The notes under the pieces are model-generated. The model had not been told where the DNA came from, did no database searches, and saw only the letters and a list, made by a program, of their open reading frames with translations. A stretch of DNA of 18,536 nt. It comes from Anaerolineaceae bacterium UBA4799 (GTDB taxonomy: Bacteria > Chloroflexota > Anaerolineae > Anaerolineales > Anaerolineaceae). Of this stretch, positions 1 to 5,766 are shown in pieces. Made by a program: the position numbers and the translations under genes. The stretch is from NCBI GenBank assembly GCA_002402725.1, contig DHGL01000033.1, positions 1-18,536 on the forward strand, read 5' to 3'. Position 1 is the stretch's first letter. Each line of letters starts with the position of its first letter.

Positions 1-7
1 ATGATTG

Positions 8-80
8 AGCCACCGAAGGGATTCGAACCCTTGACCTGACGTTTACGAAACGCCTGCTCTGCCAGCTGAGCTACGGTGGC
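8..80 (-). tRNA. tRNA-Thr (anticodon CGU)
   Basis: Read on the minus strand, the 73 bases fold into a full cloverleaf. The acceptor arm is GCCACCG paired with CGGTGGC. It is followed by a D arm with GCTC/GAGC, an anticodon stem GGCGT/ACGTC (with one G-U pair) and a T arm with the standard TTCGAAT loop. The seven-base anticodon loop is TTCGTAA, giving anticodon CGU, which reads ACG threonine codons. The discriminator base is U and the next bases are CAA, so the CCA end is not encoded and must be added by the CCA-adding enzyme. A promoter lies just upstream at 98-126. Confidence 0.96.
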
Positions 81-97
81 TTGCTTCGAACCCCGAA

Positions 98-126
98 ATT
101 ATAATGCACTCATTGAGCAGAGGCAA
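98..126 (-). promoter_or_regulatory. Promoter of tRNA-Thr
   Basis: On the minus strand a -35-like TTGCCT (126-121) and a perfect -10 TATAAT (103-98) are separated by 17 bases. The predicted transcription start near 91 is about 11 bases before the mature tRNA 5' end. Three copies of a 10-base repeat abut and overlap the -35 element from upstream. Confidence 0.6.
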
Positions 127-153
127 GCAAACACAAGCGAACACAAGCAAACA
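124..153. repeat. Three tandem 10-bp repeats upstream of the tRNA-Thr promoter
   Basis: The plus strand reads CAAGCAAACA, CAAGCGAACA, CAAGCAAACA in direct succession, with one mismatch in the middle copy. The period is close to one helical turn, and the array overlaps the -35 element of the tRNA promoter by three bases. It may be a set of stacked protein sites or simply a small tandem duplication. Confidence 0.7.
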
Positions 154-165
154 CGGCGAATTGAC

Positions 166-483
166 CTAAAAGAGTAGGAACAAAAGCAGCACAAAGAAGT
201 ACCACGCGGCTGCTCCATATTTGCGCGCCAGGATGTTGCGGCTGCGGAACAGCAGGAAGTAAACACCGCCCACAAACAGGATTGCCAGATAGAGAATTCC
301 ATCAATTAAATTAAAAGATCGCCAAACTGGTAAGAAGACCAGAGAAGTGAAGCCCAGGACAAACAGCAATACAGCGCGCCGCCGATGCCATCCATAGTTA
401 ATGGCGCCTGATTCTTTGAAACAGCCGTTGAGGTCGCTTTGAACACTTTGTTTTGTGGGTAGTAGCGTAAGCTCAAGGTTCAC
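166..483 (-). CDS. Small membrane protein of unknown function, second gene of the dinB operon
   Basis: A 105-residue protein I do not recognise. The first ~35 residues are polar and end in a basic patch (WHRRR). Three hydrophobic segments follow at about residues 37-54, 59-79 and 91-105, the last running to the C-terminus. A short basic loop (RSRNILARK) lies between the second and third segments, so the positive-inside rule would place that loop in the cytoplasm. The start is GTG at 483, which overlaps the dinB TGA as GTGA (4 bases). This fits translational coupling, with GGGGA from the dinB end just upstream. It is almost certainly co-transcribed with dinB. No catalytic motif is visible. The frame is open and the composition is membrane-like, so I consider it a real gene despite its unknown role. 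Confidence 0.72.
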   Translation of the reverse strand: MNLELTLLPTKQSVQSDLNGCFKESGAINYGWHRRRAVLLFVLGFTSLVFLPVWRSFNLIDGILYLAILFVGGVYFLLFRSRNILARKYGAAAWYFFVLLLFLLF

Positions 484-1679
484 TCCCCATTATTCCGCCG
501 CCGCACATGGTCGGCGCGTTCGACAGTCCCTTTTCCGTATTTCTCACGCAATTCATCCAGAGCGATCAATAATTTACGCTCCTTCTCCGTTCCCGTTTCC
601 CACAGCGTGAGTTGGTGGGCGTGTTCCACCAGGTTTGACCCTCCCACGCCAATCAGGCGCACTGCCCGGTCGGGCTGCCATAATTTCATCAGTAACGCTT
701 CGGCTTCCGCTGCAATCACGCCATCCTGGTCAGTGGGTGCGGGCAACATCACCTGGCGGGTATGGGTGGTGAAATCTGACCAGCGCAGTTTAATGCGGAT
801 GACGCGCGCGCATACCCCGTCACAACGCATGCGGTAGCCCACCTTGATTGCAAGGTCGTGCAGGGTGCGCCGCAGAAAGACCAGGTCGGTGGTATCACGT
901 TCAAATGTAACCTCCTGGCTGATGGATTTAACCTCATACGCCTCAATCACCGGTCGGTTATCAATGCCCTGCGCGTGCCCATGCAAGTCCGCGCCGTATT
1001 TCCCGAATTTTTTTTCCATTATATCAAAGGGACAATTCGCGATATCGCCGATGGTGTGCAATCCCATCTCAGCCAGGCTGGATTCCATTTTCGGACCCAC
1101 GCCCCACATGGCTCTCACCGGTAGCGGTGATAAGAAATCTCTTTCTGCTCCTGCTGGCACACACAGGATAGCCTGCGGATACCCCGGGGATACGCTGTGG
1201 CTCTTACCAGTATCCGTGGCAATCTTCGCCACAAGTTTGTTGCTGGCAGCCCCGATAGAGCATGGCAAACCGGTTTCCATTTTTACTCGCGCCTGTAATG
1301 TGCCTGCAATCTGCTCTACCGGGTCCGGCAGATCGGTCACGTCAATAAACGCTTCATCCACTGATACTTGCTCCACCAACCCGCTCAACTGGTGAAGAAT
1401 TTCCATCACTTGATGAGATTTGGCTGAGTAATCTGCGAAATTACTCGAAACCAGGACCAAATCCGGGCATAAACGCAGCGCCTGTCCCGTGGGCATGGCT
1501 GAATGAACCCCCTTTCTGCGCGCCGGGTAAGAACAGGAACAAATAACACCTCGCTGGCCGGGTTTTCCTCCCACCGCGAACGCCTTGCCAGCGAGAGAAG
1601 GATCCTTTTGCTCCTCAACCGCGCAGAAGAACGCGTCGAGGTCGAGATGGAGTATCTTACGGGTTGCGATTCTGTCCAT
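480..1679 (-). CDS. dinB: DNA polymerase IV (Y-family translesion polymerase)
   Basis: A 399-residue Y-family DNA polymerase that copies past damaged or mismatched template bases. The palm motif HLDLDAFF at residues 11-18 carries the metal-binding D13 and the steric-gate position F18, aligned with E. coli D8 and F13. The second catalytic pair, D108-E109, is in SVDEAF. The helix-hairpin-helix/thumb segment (WGVGPKMESSLAEMGLHTIGD) and the little-finger domain follow in normal order. A QLTLW motif at about residues 356-360 matches the beta-clamp-binding pentapeptide, set about 40 residues before the end. All catalytic residues are present and the length is typical or slightly long. Transcription probably starts 3-5 bases before the ATG (promoter 1690-1717), so the message would be effectively leaderless. 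I see no obvious LexA box in the promoter. The 3' end overlaps the next gene by 4 bases. Confidence 0.96.
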   Translation of the reverse strand: MDRIATRKILHLDLDAFFCAVEEQKDPSLAGKAFAVGGKPGQRGVICSCSYPARRKGVHSAMPTGQALRLCPDLVLVSSNFADYSAKSHQVMEILHQLSGLVEQVSVDEAFIDVTDLPDPVEQIAGTLQARVKMETGLPCSIGAASNKLVAKIATDTGKSHSVSPGYPQAILCVPAGAERDFLSPLPVRAMWGVGPKMESSLAEMGLHTIGDIANCPFDIMEKKFGKYGADLHGHAQGIDNRPVIEAYEVKSISQEVTFERDTTDLVFLRRTLHDLAIKVGYRMRCDGVCARVIRIKLRWSDFTTHTRQVMLPAPTDQDGVIAAEAEALLMKLWQPDRAVRLIGVGGSNLVEHAHQLTLWETGTEKERKLLIALDELREKYGKGTVERADHVRRRNNGE

Positions 1680-1689
1680 ATTGATTATT

Positions 1690-1717
1690 AGTATAGCAAT
1701 TATGTTCTATTTGTCAA
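1690..1717 (-). promoter_or_regulatory. dinB promoter, nearly leaderless
   Basis: On the minus strand a perfect -35 TTGACA (1717-1712) and a -10 TATACT (1695-1690) are separated by 16 bases. Only 10 bases lie between the -10 box and the dinB ATG at 1679, so transcription should begin about 3-5 bases before the start codon. There is no Shine-Dalgarno sequence in the gap, which agrees with leaderless translation. Confidence 0.7.
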
Positions 1718-1769
1718 GTTAATAAACTGCAGTCATTACGCCTGTAGTTGATAGAAATAACCTTTTAGT

Positions 1770-2825
1770 TTATGCGCTCAATTCGTCTTTGAGCGCGGCG
1801 ATTGGCGGGATGGGCGTCGGGTCAGTATCATATGCCATGGCCAGATAAAACGCCAGATAATCTCCAAAAAGCAAAGCGTTCCACATTTGCTCGAGGCGGG
1901 TTTCTCCACTGGCGGTAAAACTACTGGTGCCGACCCCTTCCAGCATCATTATTTGTTGAGTCTTCTCCAGGCGCAGCAAATTACGCGGGTGGTCCGCTTG
2001 AGCCATCAGGAAAATACAGAACTCCCATTCCTCACTTCCCATCGGATTCCAAATGCCAGTGAGCGTATTGTGATCAGCCTCCGGCATATACTCAAATGAT
2101 GCGAACGCCTTTGCCACTTCGTTAATCTGTGTTTTCCAGCGCCGCGCGACAGGAGACATGAAACCGCTGGCAAACACTGAGATGTGCCGGCCAATCACCT
2201 GTCCAGCCAGCCTCTTCGCAGGGTTTTTCAACACAGGCACTTGCGCACCGATTTTTTCCTGTAAAGCCTTCATTCCTTCAATAGCTGCCTTCACTTCTTG
2301 TTCCGGGTCGGGCAACATGCCCAGCCTGGTCAATAGCGCCAGCAGCAACCCGAATGAATACCCCACCGCAGTTCTGGGTTGTCCTTGATGTGCAAATTTC
2401 CACACCGGAACTTGATTCTCTCGCGCCAGCGCTTCCAGTTTCCCTCCGGTGCAAACCGCGATGAGCTGGCATTTATTTGCCAGGGCTTGTTTAAATGCTG
2501 AAAACACCTCTTCTGTATTACCAGAATGCGAAGAAGCCACCACCAGCGTTCCCGCACCTGAGGCAAAGGCCGGTAGTCCATAATCCCGGTGGACGCTAAA
2601 CGGCACCTTTAACCGGTCAGCGGTATATGCAGCCAGCAGGTCGCCGCCAATGGCGGAACCGCCCATCCCGGCCATTATGATGCGCTGCACAGGTTGGACA
2701 TCAGGTAACGGCAGGTCCCGGCCAAGCAGGCAGGCTTTTTCCAATTGAGATGGTAAACCCAAAATATGCCCAAGCATGTCCTCACGGTCTATTTGGGCAA
2801 ACTGCTCATATTCATTTAAATTCAT
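1770..2825 (-). CDS. Bifunctional phosphoglucose/phosphomannose isomerase (SIS family)
   Basis: A 351-residue soluble SIS-domain isomerase that interconverts glucose-6-P or mannose-6-P with fructose-6-P, feeding glycolysis and NDP-sugar synthesis. The first sugar-phosphate loop is GMGGSAIGGD (residues 53-62) and the second is SSHSGNTEEV (98-107). In the second SIS half, E236 in the INEVAK stretch and H252 in ADHN are the likely catalytic Glu and His of this archaeal/bacterial subfamily. K346 near the C-terminus is a candidate for its conserved lysine. The length is normal for the bifunctional type and much shorter than classical Pgi. The start is firm: an in-frame TAG directly precedes ATG 2825, with a GAGGAT ribosome-binding site about 8 bases upstream. 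It lies 77 bases after the 61-residue gene and is probably co-transcribed with it and the permease. Its products would supply the envelope-sugar genes at the other end of the window, which is an inference. Confidence 0.9.
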   Translation of the reverse strand: MNLNEYEQFAQIDREDMLGHILGLPSQLEKACLLGRDLPLPDVQPVQRIIMAGMGGSAIGGDLLAAYTADRLKVPFSVHRDYGLPAFASGAGTLVVASSHSGNTEEVFSAFKQALANKCQLIAVCTGGKLEALARENQVPVWKFAHQGQPRTAVGYSFGLLLALLTRLGMLPDPEQEVKAAIEGMKALQEKIGAQVPVLKNPAKRLAGQVIGRHISVFASGFMSPVARRWKTQINEVAKAFASFEYMPEADHNTLTGIWNPMGSEEWEFCIFLMAQADHPRNLLRLEKTQQIMMLEGVGTSSFTASGETRLEQMWNALLFGDYLAFYLAMAYDTDPTPIPPIAALKDELSA

Positions 2826-2902
2826 CTACAATCCTCGAATGGTTTGATATTTCAGGTAAATCTAATTCATCACCCATATCAGAGCAGCGCGTTGCCCTGA
2901 TA

Positions 2903-3088
2903 CTAAGCCTGCTTGAGTTTTTTCACCAAGTCCAGAAATTCGCGGTACTCTTCCTCAAACATGTGAATTGTCACGTTGTTTAGTTCCAGGTTGTATGTAG
3001 TCTCGCCATCCGGTTCTGCCGCCGACCACACTGCGTAGCTCTCAGTTTCGGCAATAGTAGTTATTTTCGGTTCATAATTATCAGTCAT
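2903..3088 (-). CDS. Small acidic protein of unknown function
   Basis: A 61-residue soluble protein that I do not recognise. It begins MTDNYEPK and has an extended, Thr/Glu-rich first half with alternating residues that suggest beta strands (SYAVWSAAE, TTYNLELNN, VTIHMF). It ends in an amphipathic helix (about residues 43-61) rich in Glu, Leu and Lys. There are no cysteines and no membrane segment. Its ATG overlaps the 3' end of the permease gene by 8 bases, and a strong AAAGGAGAA ribosome-binding site sits at about 3093-3101 inside that gene. The good ribosome-binding site, the tight coupling and the protein-like composition support a real gene. The next gene downstream encodes the SIS isomerase. 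Confidence 0.72.
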   Translation of the reverse strand: MTDNYEPKITTIAETESYAVWSAAEPDGETTYNLELNNVTIHMFEEEYREFLDLVKKLKQA

Positions 3089-4355
3089 TGTTTTCTCCTT
3101 TTTTGTTGTCCAATTGCTGGGATTGATTAGAAGGCTTACGCTGCTTAAGCCTGGTGAAGAATTGGTTGATCCTGTTGAGTGATTTTTTTACCCGTCGCCA
3201 CTGACGTTTGAAAACAACCGGTAGTTTATCCGGTGCCCGAATTACTTTCAGGTCCATCCAGGGGTCCTGGTCTGAAAGCTTGCGTATCAGGTAGGTCAGA
3301 ATTAGCTTTACCGAGGCCAGTACCGGTGCCGCCAATAGAATGCCCAGGAACCCGAATAGACTGGCAGAAATTATAACCATTACCAGTACCGCCGCTGGAT
3401 GAATGGCGAGCGCGTCTGACATAACCCTTGGCACTACGAAATTATCCAGTAGAAAATCCGACAACCAGGCGCAGCCCACCACCAGCAGCGCATAAGGAAA
3501 CGCCTGCATCCCCAGATGCTGGGTTTGAAAGAGCGCCATCAATCCGTATGTCGTCCAGGCGACGAACGGGCCTATGTAAGGAACAAACCGCGCCAACCCG
3601 GCTAATAACGCAAGCAGAAAGAAATATTTGACCCCCAACACACTGAGCAGAAGTGAGTAATACGCAACTGTTATTGCGAAGATGAGCAATTGCCCGCGCA
3701 GAAATGCATTCCAGATATGCCCCAACTGGCTGCCAATTCTACGGATATCGTCCTGGTACTTGGGTATGGCAATTCTTATCAGGCTCGTCCGGTTACTTTC
3801 AGCCAGAATGAAATATGCGATAAGAAGGATAAAAACCAGCCAGGTTAAGGTTGAACCTATACCGGATGCCAGTGAACCAATGAGGCTGCCCAGTTGCGAA
3901 AGGACAGGTTGTACGATACCCACAACCTGTGACCAGAGCGAATCCAGCTCCAGTTTCGAAAGGTCAAATTCTAAGGGTCCAATGACCAGCGGCTTACTGG
4001 AAATCGCTTCAAAAAAGACTGGCAGGTCGGTGATCAACCCCTCGATCAATTTGATCAGGTTCTGCACCTGTTCAACAATAGAAATACCGCCCCAGGTTAA
4101 GAGACCGATGATAATGGCAAATAAGAGTAAGAAAATTATGGTTGTGATCAGGCGCCACGGAATTTTCAGTTTCTTATTAAAAAATGTTGCCAACGGGTGA
4201 AACAAATAGGCGACCAGTACAGAGGTGAGCAACGGGGCTAAAATATTCTGAAAACGGATGAGCAAGAGGAGGATGATGCCAGCCAGCGCCAGACCAACCA
4301 CGAGTTTTGTGGTGGTTGACCAATTGGGTGAAGAAGGTTTCTCTTGAAGGGTCAT
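3081..4355 (-). CDS. AI-2E family transporter (UPF0118/PerM type permease)
   Basis: A 424-residue polytopic inner-membrane protein. After a short polar N-terminus, hydrophobic segments run from about residues 17-34 and 36-52, then 68-90. A long soluble stretch (about 93-150) follows, and then further segments from about 155 to 345. VPYIGPFVAW near the fifth segment is the family signature, and the length, membrane pattern and long central loop all match PF01594. The C-terminal ~70 residues are very basic and polar (KRQWRRVKKSLNRINQFF), probably a cytoplasmic tail and longer than usual. Family members have been linked to autoinducer-2 export, Na+/H+ antiport or unknown solutes, so substrate assignment is not possible here. 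The ATG at 4355 has no Shine-Dalgarno sequence; a perfect TATAAT lies 7 bases upstream, which suggests a leaderless message. It starts the permease / 61-residue protein / isomerase cluster. Confidence 0.88.
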   Translation of the reverse strand: MTLQEKPSSPNWSTTTKLVVGLALAGIILLLLIRFQNILAPLLTSVLVAYLFHPLATFFNKKLKIPWRLITTIIFLLLFAIIIGLLTWGGISIVEQVQNLIKLIEGLITDLPVFFEAISSKPLVIGPLEFDLSKLELDSLWSQVVGIVQPVLSQLGSLIGSLASGIGSTLTWLVFILLIAYFILAESNRTSLIRIAIPKYQDDIRRIGSQLGHIWNAFLRGQLLIFAITVAYYSLLLSVLGVKYFFLLALLAGLARFVPYIGPFVAWTTYGLMALFQTQHLGMQAFPYALLVVGCAWLSDFLLDNFVVPRVMSDALAIHPAAVLVMVIISASLFGFLGILLAAPVLASVKLILTYLIRKLSDQDPWMDLKVIRAPDKLPVVFKRQWRRVKKSLNRINQFFTRLKQRKPSNQSQQLDNKKGENND

Positions 4356-4362
4356 AATGATT

Positions 4363-4368
4363 ATTATA
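4363..4368 (-). promoter_or_regulatory. -10 element for the permease gene, leaderless arrangement
   Basis: On the minus strand a perfect TATAAT (4368-4363) ends 7 bases before the ATG at 4355, so the predicted transcription start coincides with the start codon. There is no convincing -35 at 16-18 bases; that region falls in the terminator stem of the upstream gene. No ribosome-binding site precedes the ATG. Confidence 0.5.
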
Positions 4369-4384
4369 AGTGATTGTGATTAAG

Positions 4385-4418
4385 AAACGAAACTGGCATT
4401 CTACAGCCAGTTTCGTTT
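4385..4418 (-). terminator. Terminator hairpin after the FHA gene
   Basis: A perfect 13-bp inverted repeat (4385-4397 with 4406-4418) encloses an 8-base loop, with AACGAAACTGGC as the core of the arm. On the minus strand it follows the stop of the FHA gene at 4433 and is trailed by TCTTAAT, a weak U tract. It separates the FHA gene from the permease promoter immediately downstream. Confidence 0.7.
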
Positions 4419-4432
4419 TGGTTTCTTCGAGT

Positions 4433-5167
4433 TTATGGACAGGCACCCGGCTGGATGGAATTAAAGATACCGGGGAAGAGCGCGCAGTAACTATCGGTGA
4501 CCTCAATGAGAATCCACGGGATGATGCAAAAGATGAGCAGGATCCCCACCACGATCAGTAATGCCACCAGCCATCCGGATTTCTTTTTAGCAGGCGGTGC
4601 CTGGTAAACAGGGGCTGCCGGGTTCACGGGAGTGTATGACGGTTGCGCGGGTTGCTGTGGAATGTATTGTGGAGCCGCGGGCTGTTGTGGCGTATATTGC
4701 GGCGTGGCTGGTTGTGGAGGAACGTATTGGGGTACTGCGGGCTGCGAAGGTGTATAACGCGGCGCGGCTTGCTGCTGCGGCACAAATGGCTGTGATCCCG
4801 GTGCAACATAAGTTCCTGGTTCAGCTGCCGGGCGTCTGAAAGCCGCAACTGTGGCGTTGGGATCTATTGATGCGGCCTCAAATTTTAGCAGTACTTTTTC
4901 GCCAATCGTGATGAGTTCACCGGGGTTGAGCAATACAGGCGCGCTTAAGCGCTGCCCGCGTAAAAAAGTCCCGTTCGTAGAACCCAGGTCTTCCATGGCA
5001 TAAGTATTCCCAGTCAACAACAGCCTGGCGTGCCGGCGGGAGACCTCAGGGTCATTGATTACCACATCATTGCTCAAATCCCTTCCAAGGTAAATCTCTG
5101 TCTTCTCAAGCGGGTATTCCGTCCCCGCACCACTTCCGCTCTGCAGGATCAAACGAAAATTAGCCAT
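4433..5167 (-). CDS. FHA-domain membrane protein with Pro/Gln decapeptide repeat
   Basis: A 244-residue protein in three parts. Residues ~5-98 form a forkhead-associated domain, which binds phosphothreonine peptides. The hallmark residues are present: GRD (28-30), SRRHA (43-47) and GSTNGTF (62-68). Residues 131-190 are six consecutive ten-residue repeats of the type QPAxPQYxPx, a flexible Pro/Gln/Tyr linker. Residues ~198-223 form one membrane span after a KKK stop, leaving a 20-residue tail with two cysteines (C228, C243). A cytoplasmic FHA head is predicted from the positive-inside rule. The gene is single: it has its own promoter (5191-5219), a strong AAGGAGGAG ribosome-binding site and a terminator. 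No Ser/Thr kinase or phosphatase is adjacent, so the partner kinase must lie elsewhere. It could be an adaptor that recruits phosphoproteins to the membrane. Confidence 0.88.
   Translation of the reverse strand: MANFRLILQSGSGAGTEYPLEKTEIYLGRDLSNDVVINDPEVSRRHARLLLTGNTYAMEDLGSTNGTFLRGQRLSAPVLLNPGELITIGEKVLLKFEAASIDPNATVAAFRRPAAEPGTYVAPGSQPFVPQQQAAPRYTPSQPAVPQYVPPQPATPQYTPQQPAAPQYIPQQPAQPSYTPVNPAAPVYQAPPAKKKSGWLVALLIVVGILLIFCIIPWILIEVTDSYCALFPGIFNSIQPGACP
4598..4777 (-). repeat. Six 30-bp in-frame repeats in the FHA gene
   Basis: The DNA behind residues 131-190 is six diverged 30-base units, each encoding a variant of QPAxPQYxPx. The register is exact at ten residues with no gaps. Tyr and the second Pro are kept in every unit, while third positions and neighbouring residues vary. 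The number of units could vary between strains by slippage or recombination. Confidence 0.8.
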
Positions 5168-5190
5168 TTACTCCTCCTTGTTATTTTATT

Positions 5191-5219
5191 AGTTTAGCAA
5201 GTGTATGAGCGGATGTCAA
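5191..5219 (-). promoter_or_regulatory. Promoter of the FHA gene
   Basis: On the minus strand a perfect -35 TTGACA (5219-5214), a 17-base spacer and TAAACT (5196-5191) form a strong sigma-70 type promoter. The predicted start near 5184 leaves a ~17-base leader carrying AAGGAGGAG (5171-5179) before the ATG at 5167. Confidence 0.75.
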
Positions 5220-5483
5220 CGAATTTTTCGGATTCCCCTGTGAGGGGGTCCGCCTGTGAGGATTCCGCTTTTTCAGATCCCCTCATTTTTTTGATTAATT
5301 CGACTACATGCATTCACCTTGTATGGACTGGTTGTTTCTTGGGCCAAATTGCACGAGCCAGGAAATCAGCCAGGTTGCCAGTTGCAGCATTTCCAAATGC
5401 ATTAGCAACAGAAGCTAAGCGCCAGAAAACTATTCACAGGATGTGAATTTCGCCATGAAAGATTAACATTAGTTCAAAATGGT

Positions 5484-5658
5484 AAAAAAGACCCCACCAT
5501 GCCGTGTGCTGCGTAGTTTTGAACCTGCCGAAGCAGGTGGATCCTGCCACAGAGACCCGCCTTGGCCGAAGCCTATCGCGTTACCCCGTTGAGTGAAGGA
5601 TCCCTTTCAAAAGTGTTGGCTCAAAACCGGTGTCGCATCATCACGAGCACAGCAGGGT
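5484..5658 (-). ncRNA. ssrS: Structured small RNA, probable 6S RNA
   Basis: A ~175-base minus-strand transcript bounded by an extended -10 promoter and a U6 run. The ends form an irregular closing stem: ACCC (5658-5655) pairs with GGGT (5494-5491), TGTGC (5651-5647) with GCATG, CGTG (5645-5642) with CACG, and TGaTGCG (5640-5634) with CGCaGCA. Then comes a large asymmetric internal region. Its 5' side contains TTTTGAGCCAACACTTTTG, and its 3' side contains a small hairpin ACCTGC-TTCG-GCAGGT (5538-5523). An upper arm begins with GGATCCT (5603-5597) paired with AGGATCC (5545-5539). GTTTTGAGCC can also pair over 10 positions with GGTTCAAAAC, competing with the 3' hairpin. Size, rod shape, central bubble with 3' hairpin, and a switch of pairings are the plan of 6S RNA, which binds sigma-70 RNA polymerase by mimicking an open promoter. 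Identification rests on shape, not on a covariance match; another unclassified RNA is possible. Confidence 0.6.
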
Positions 5659-5664
5659 AATGTT

Positions 5665-5673
5665 CTTATACCA
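5665..5673 (-). promoter_or_regulatory. Extended -10 promoter of the 6S-like RNA
   Basis: On the minus strand TGGTATAAG (5673-5665) matches the extended -10 form TGnTATAAT in all but the last base. The predicted start near 5658 begins with ACCC, exactly where the closing stem of the RNA begins. A TTGACT at 5703-5698 is too far for this -10 box but is 17 bases from a weak TAAATC (5680-5675). Confidence 0.55.
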
Positions 5674-5710
5674 TGATTTAGTAAAAATGGGTAGATAAGT
5701 CAAATCGAAA

Positions 5711-5733
5711 GTCATTTCTTGCTGTCATTTCTT
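5711..5733. repeat. 10-bp direct repeat upstream of thpR
   Basis: GTCATTTCTT occurs twice without mismatch, at 5711-5720 and 5724-5733, three bases apart. It lies between the divergent small-RNA and thpR promoters, just upstream of the presumed thpR -10 box, where an operator could sit. Confidence 0.6.
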
Positions 5734-5749
5734 ACGCGGGAAAATCAGA

Positions 5750-5755
5750 TAAAAT
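5750..5755 (+). promoter_or_regulatory. Likely -10 box of thpR
   Basis: TAAAAT lies 11 bases before the ATG at 5767, which predicts a leader of about 5 bases and no Shine-Dalgarno sequence. No good -35 is visible at 16-18 bases. The arrangement resembles those of dinB and the permease gene. Confidence 0.35.
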
Positions 5756-5766
5756 ATGAAACACAT

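Larger units (their letters stand above)
5168..5766. other. 600-base region without a convincing protein gene
   Basis: From left to right this divergent region holds the FHA promoter (5191-5219), a small G-rich near-repeat (5235-5268), a short coding-like but startless frame on the minus strand (5314-5433), a 17-base palindrome (5432-5448), a candidate 6S-like RNA (5484-5658) with promoter, and a 10-base direct repeat plus -10 box before thpR. Short open frames here have no ribosome-binding sites and unlikely protein composition. The stretch 5270-5310 shows nothing I can name. Confidence 0.6.

Noticed and set aside
844..1395. 183-codon plus-strand open frame antisense to dinB
   Set aside because: The opposite strand holds a fully recognisable polymerase with all catalytic motifs; this frame is a shadow.
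1725..1757. Weak inverted repeat AACTGCAG / CTGTAGTT after the isomerase gene
   Set aside because: On the minus strand it has an A-C mismatch, a 9-base loop and no U tract, so I do not call it a terminator.
2812..2877. 21-residue minus-strand frame (MGDELDLPEISNHSRIVDEFK) overlapping the isomerase start
   Set aside because: No ribosome-binding site for its ATG and only one short frame; could be an upstream peptide, but nothing supports it beyond position.
5201..5446. 81-codon plus-strand open frame between the FHA promoter and the small RNA
   Set aside because: No ribosome-binding site, overlaps the FHA promoter, composition is not protein-like, and it is antisense to a better-looking frame.
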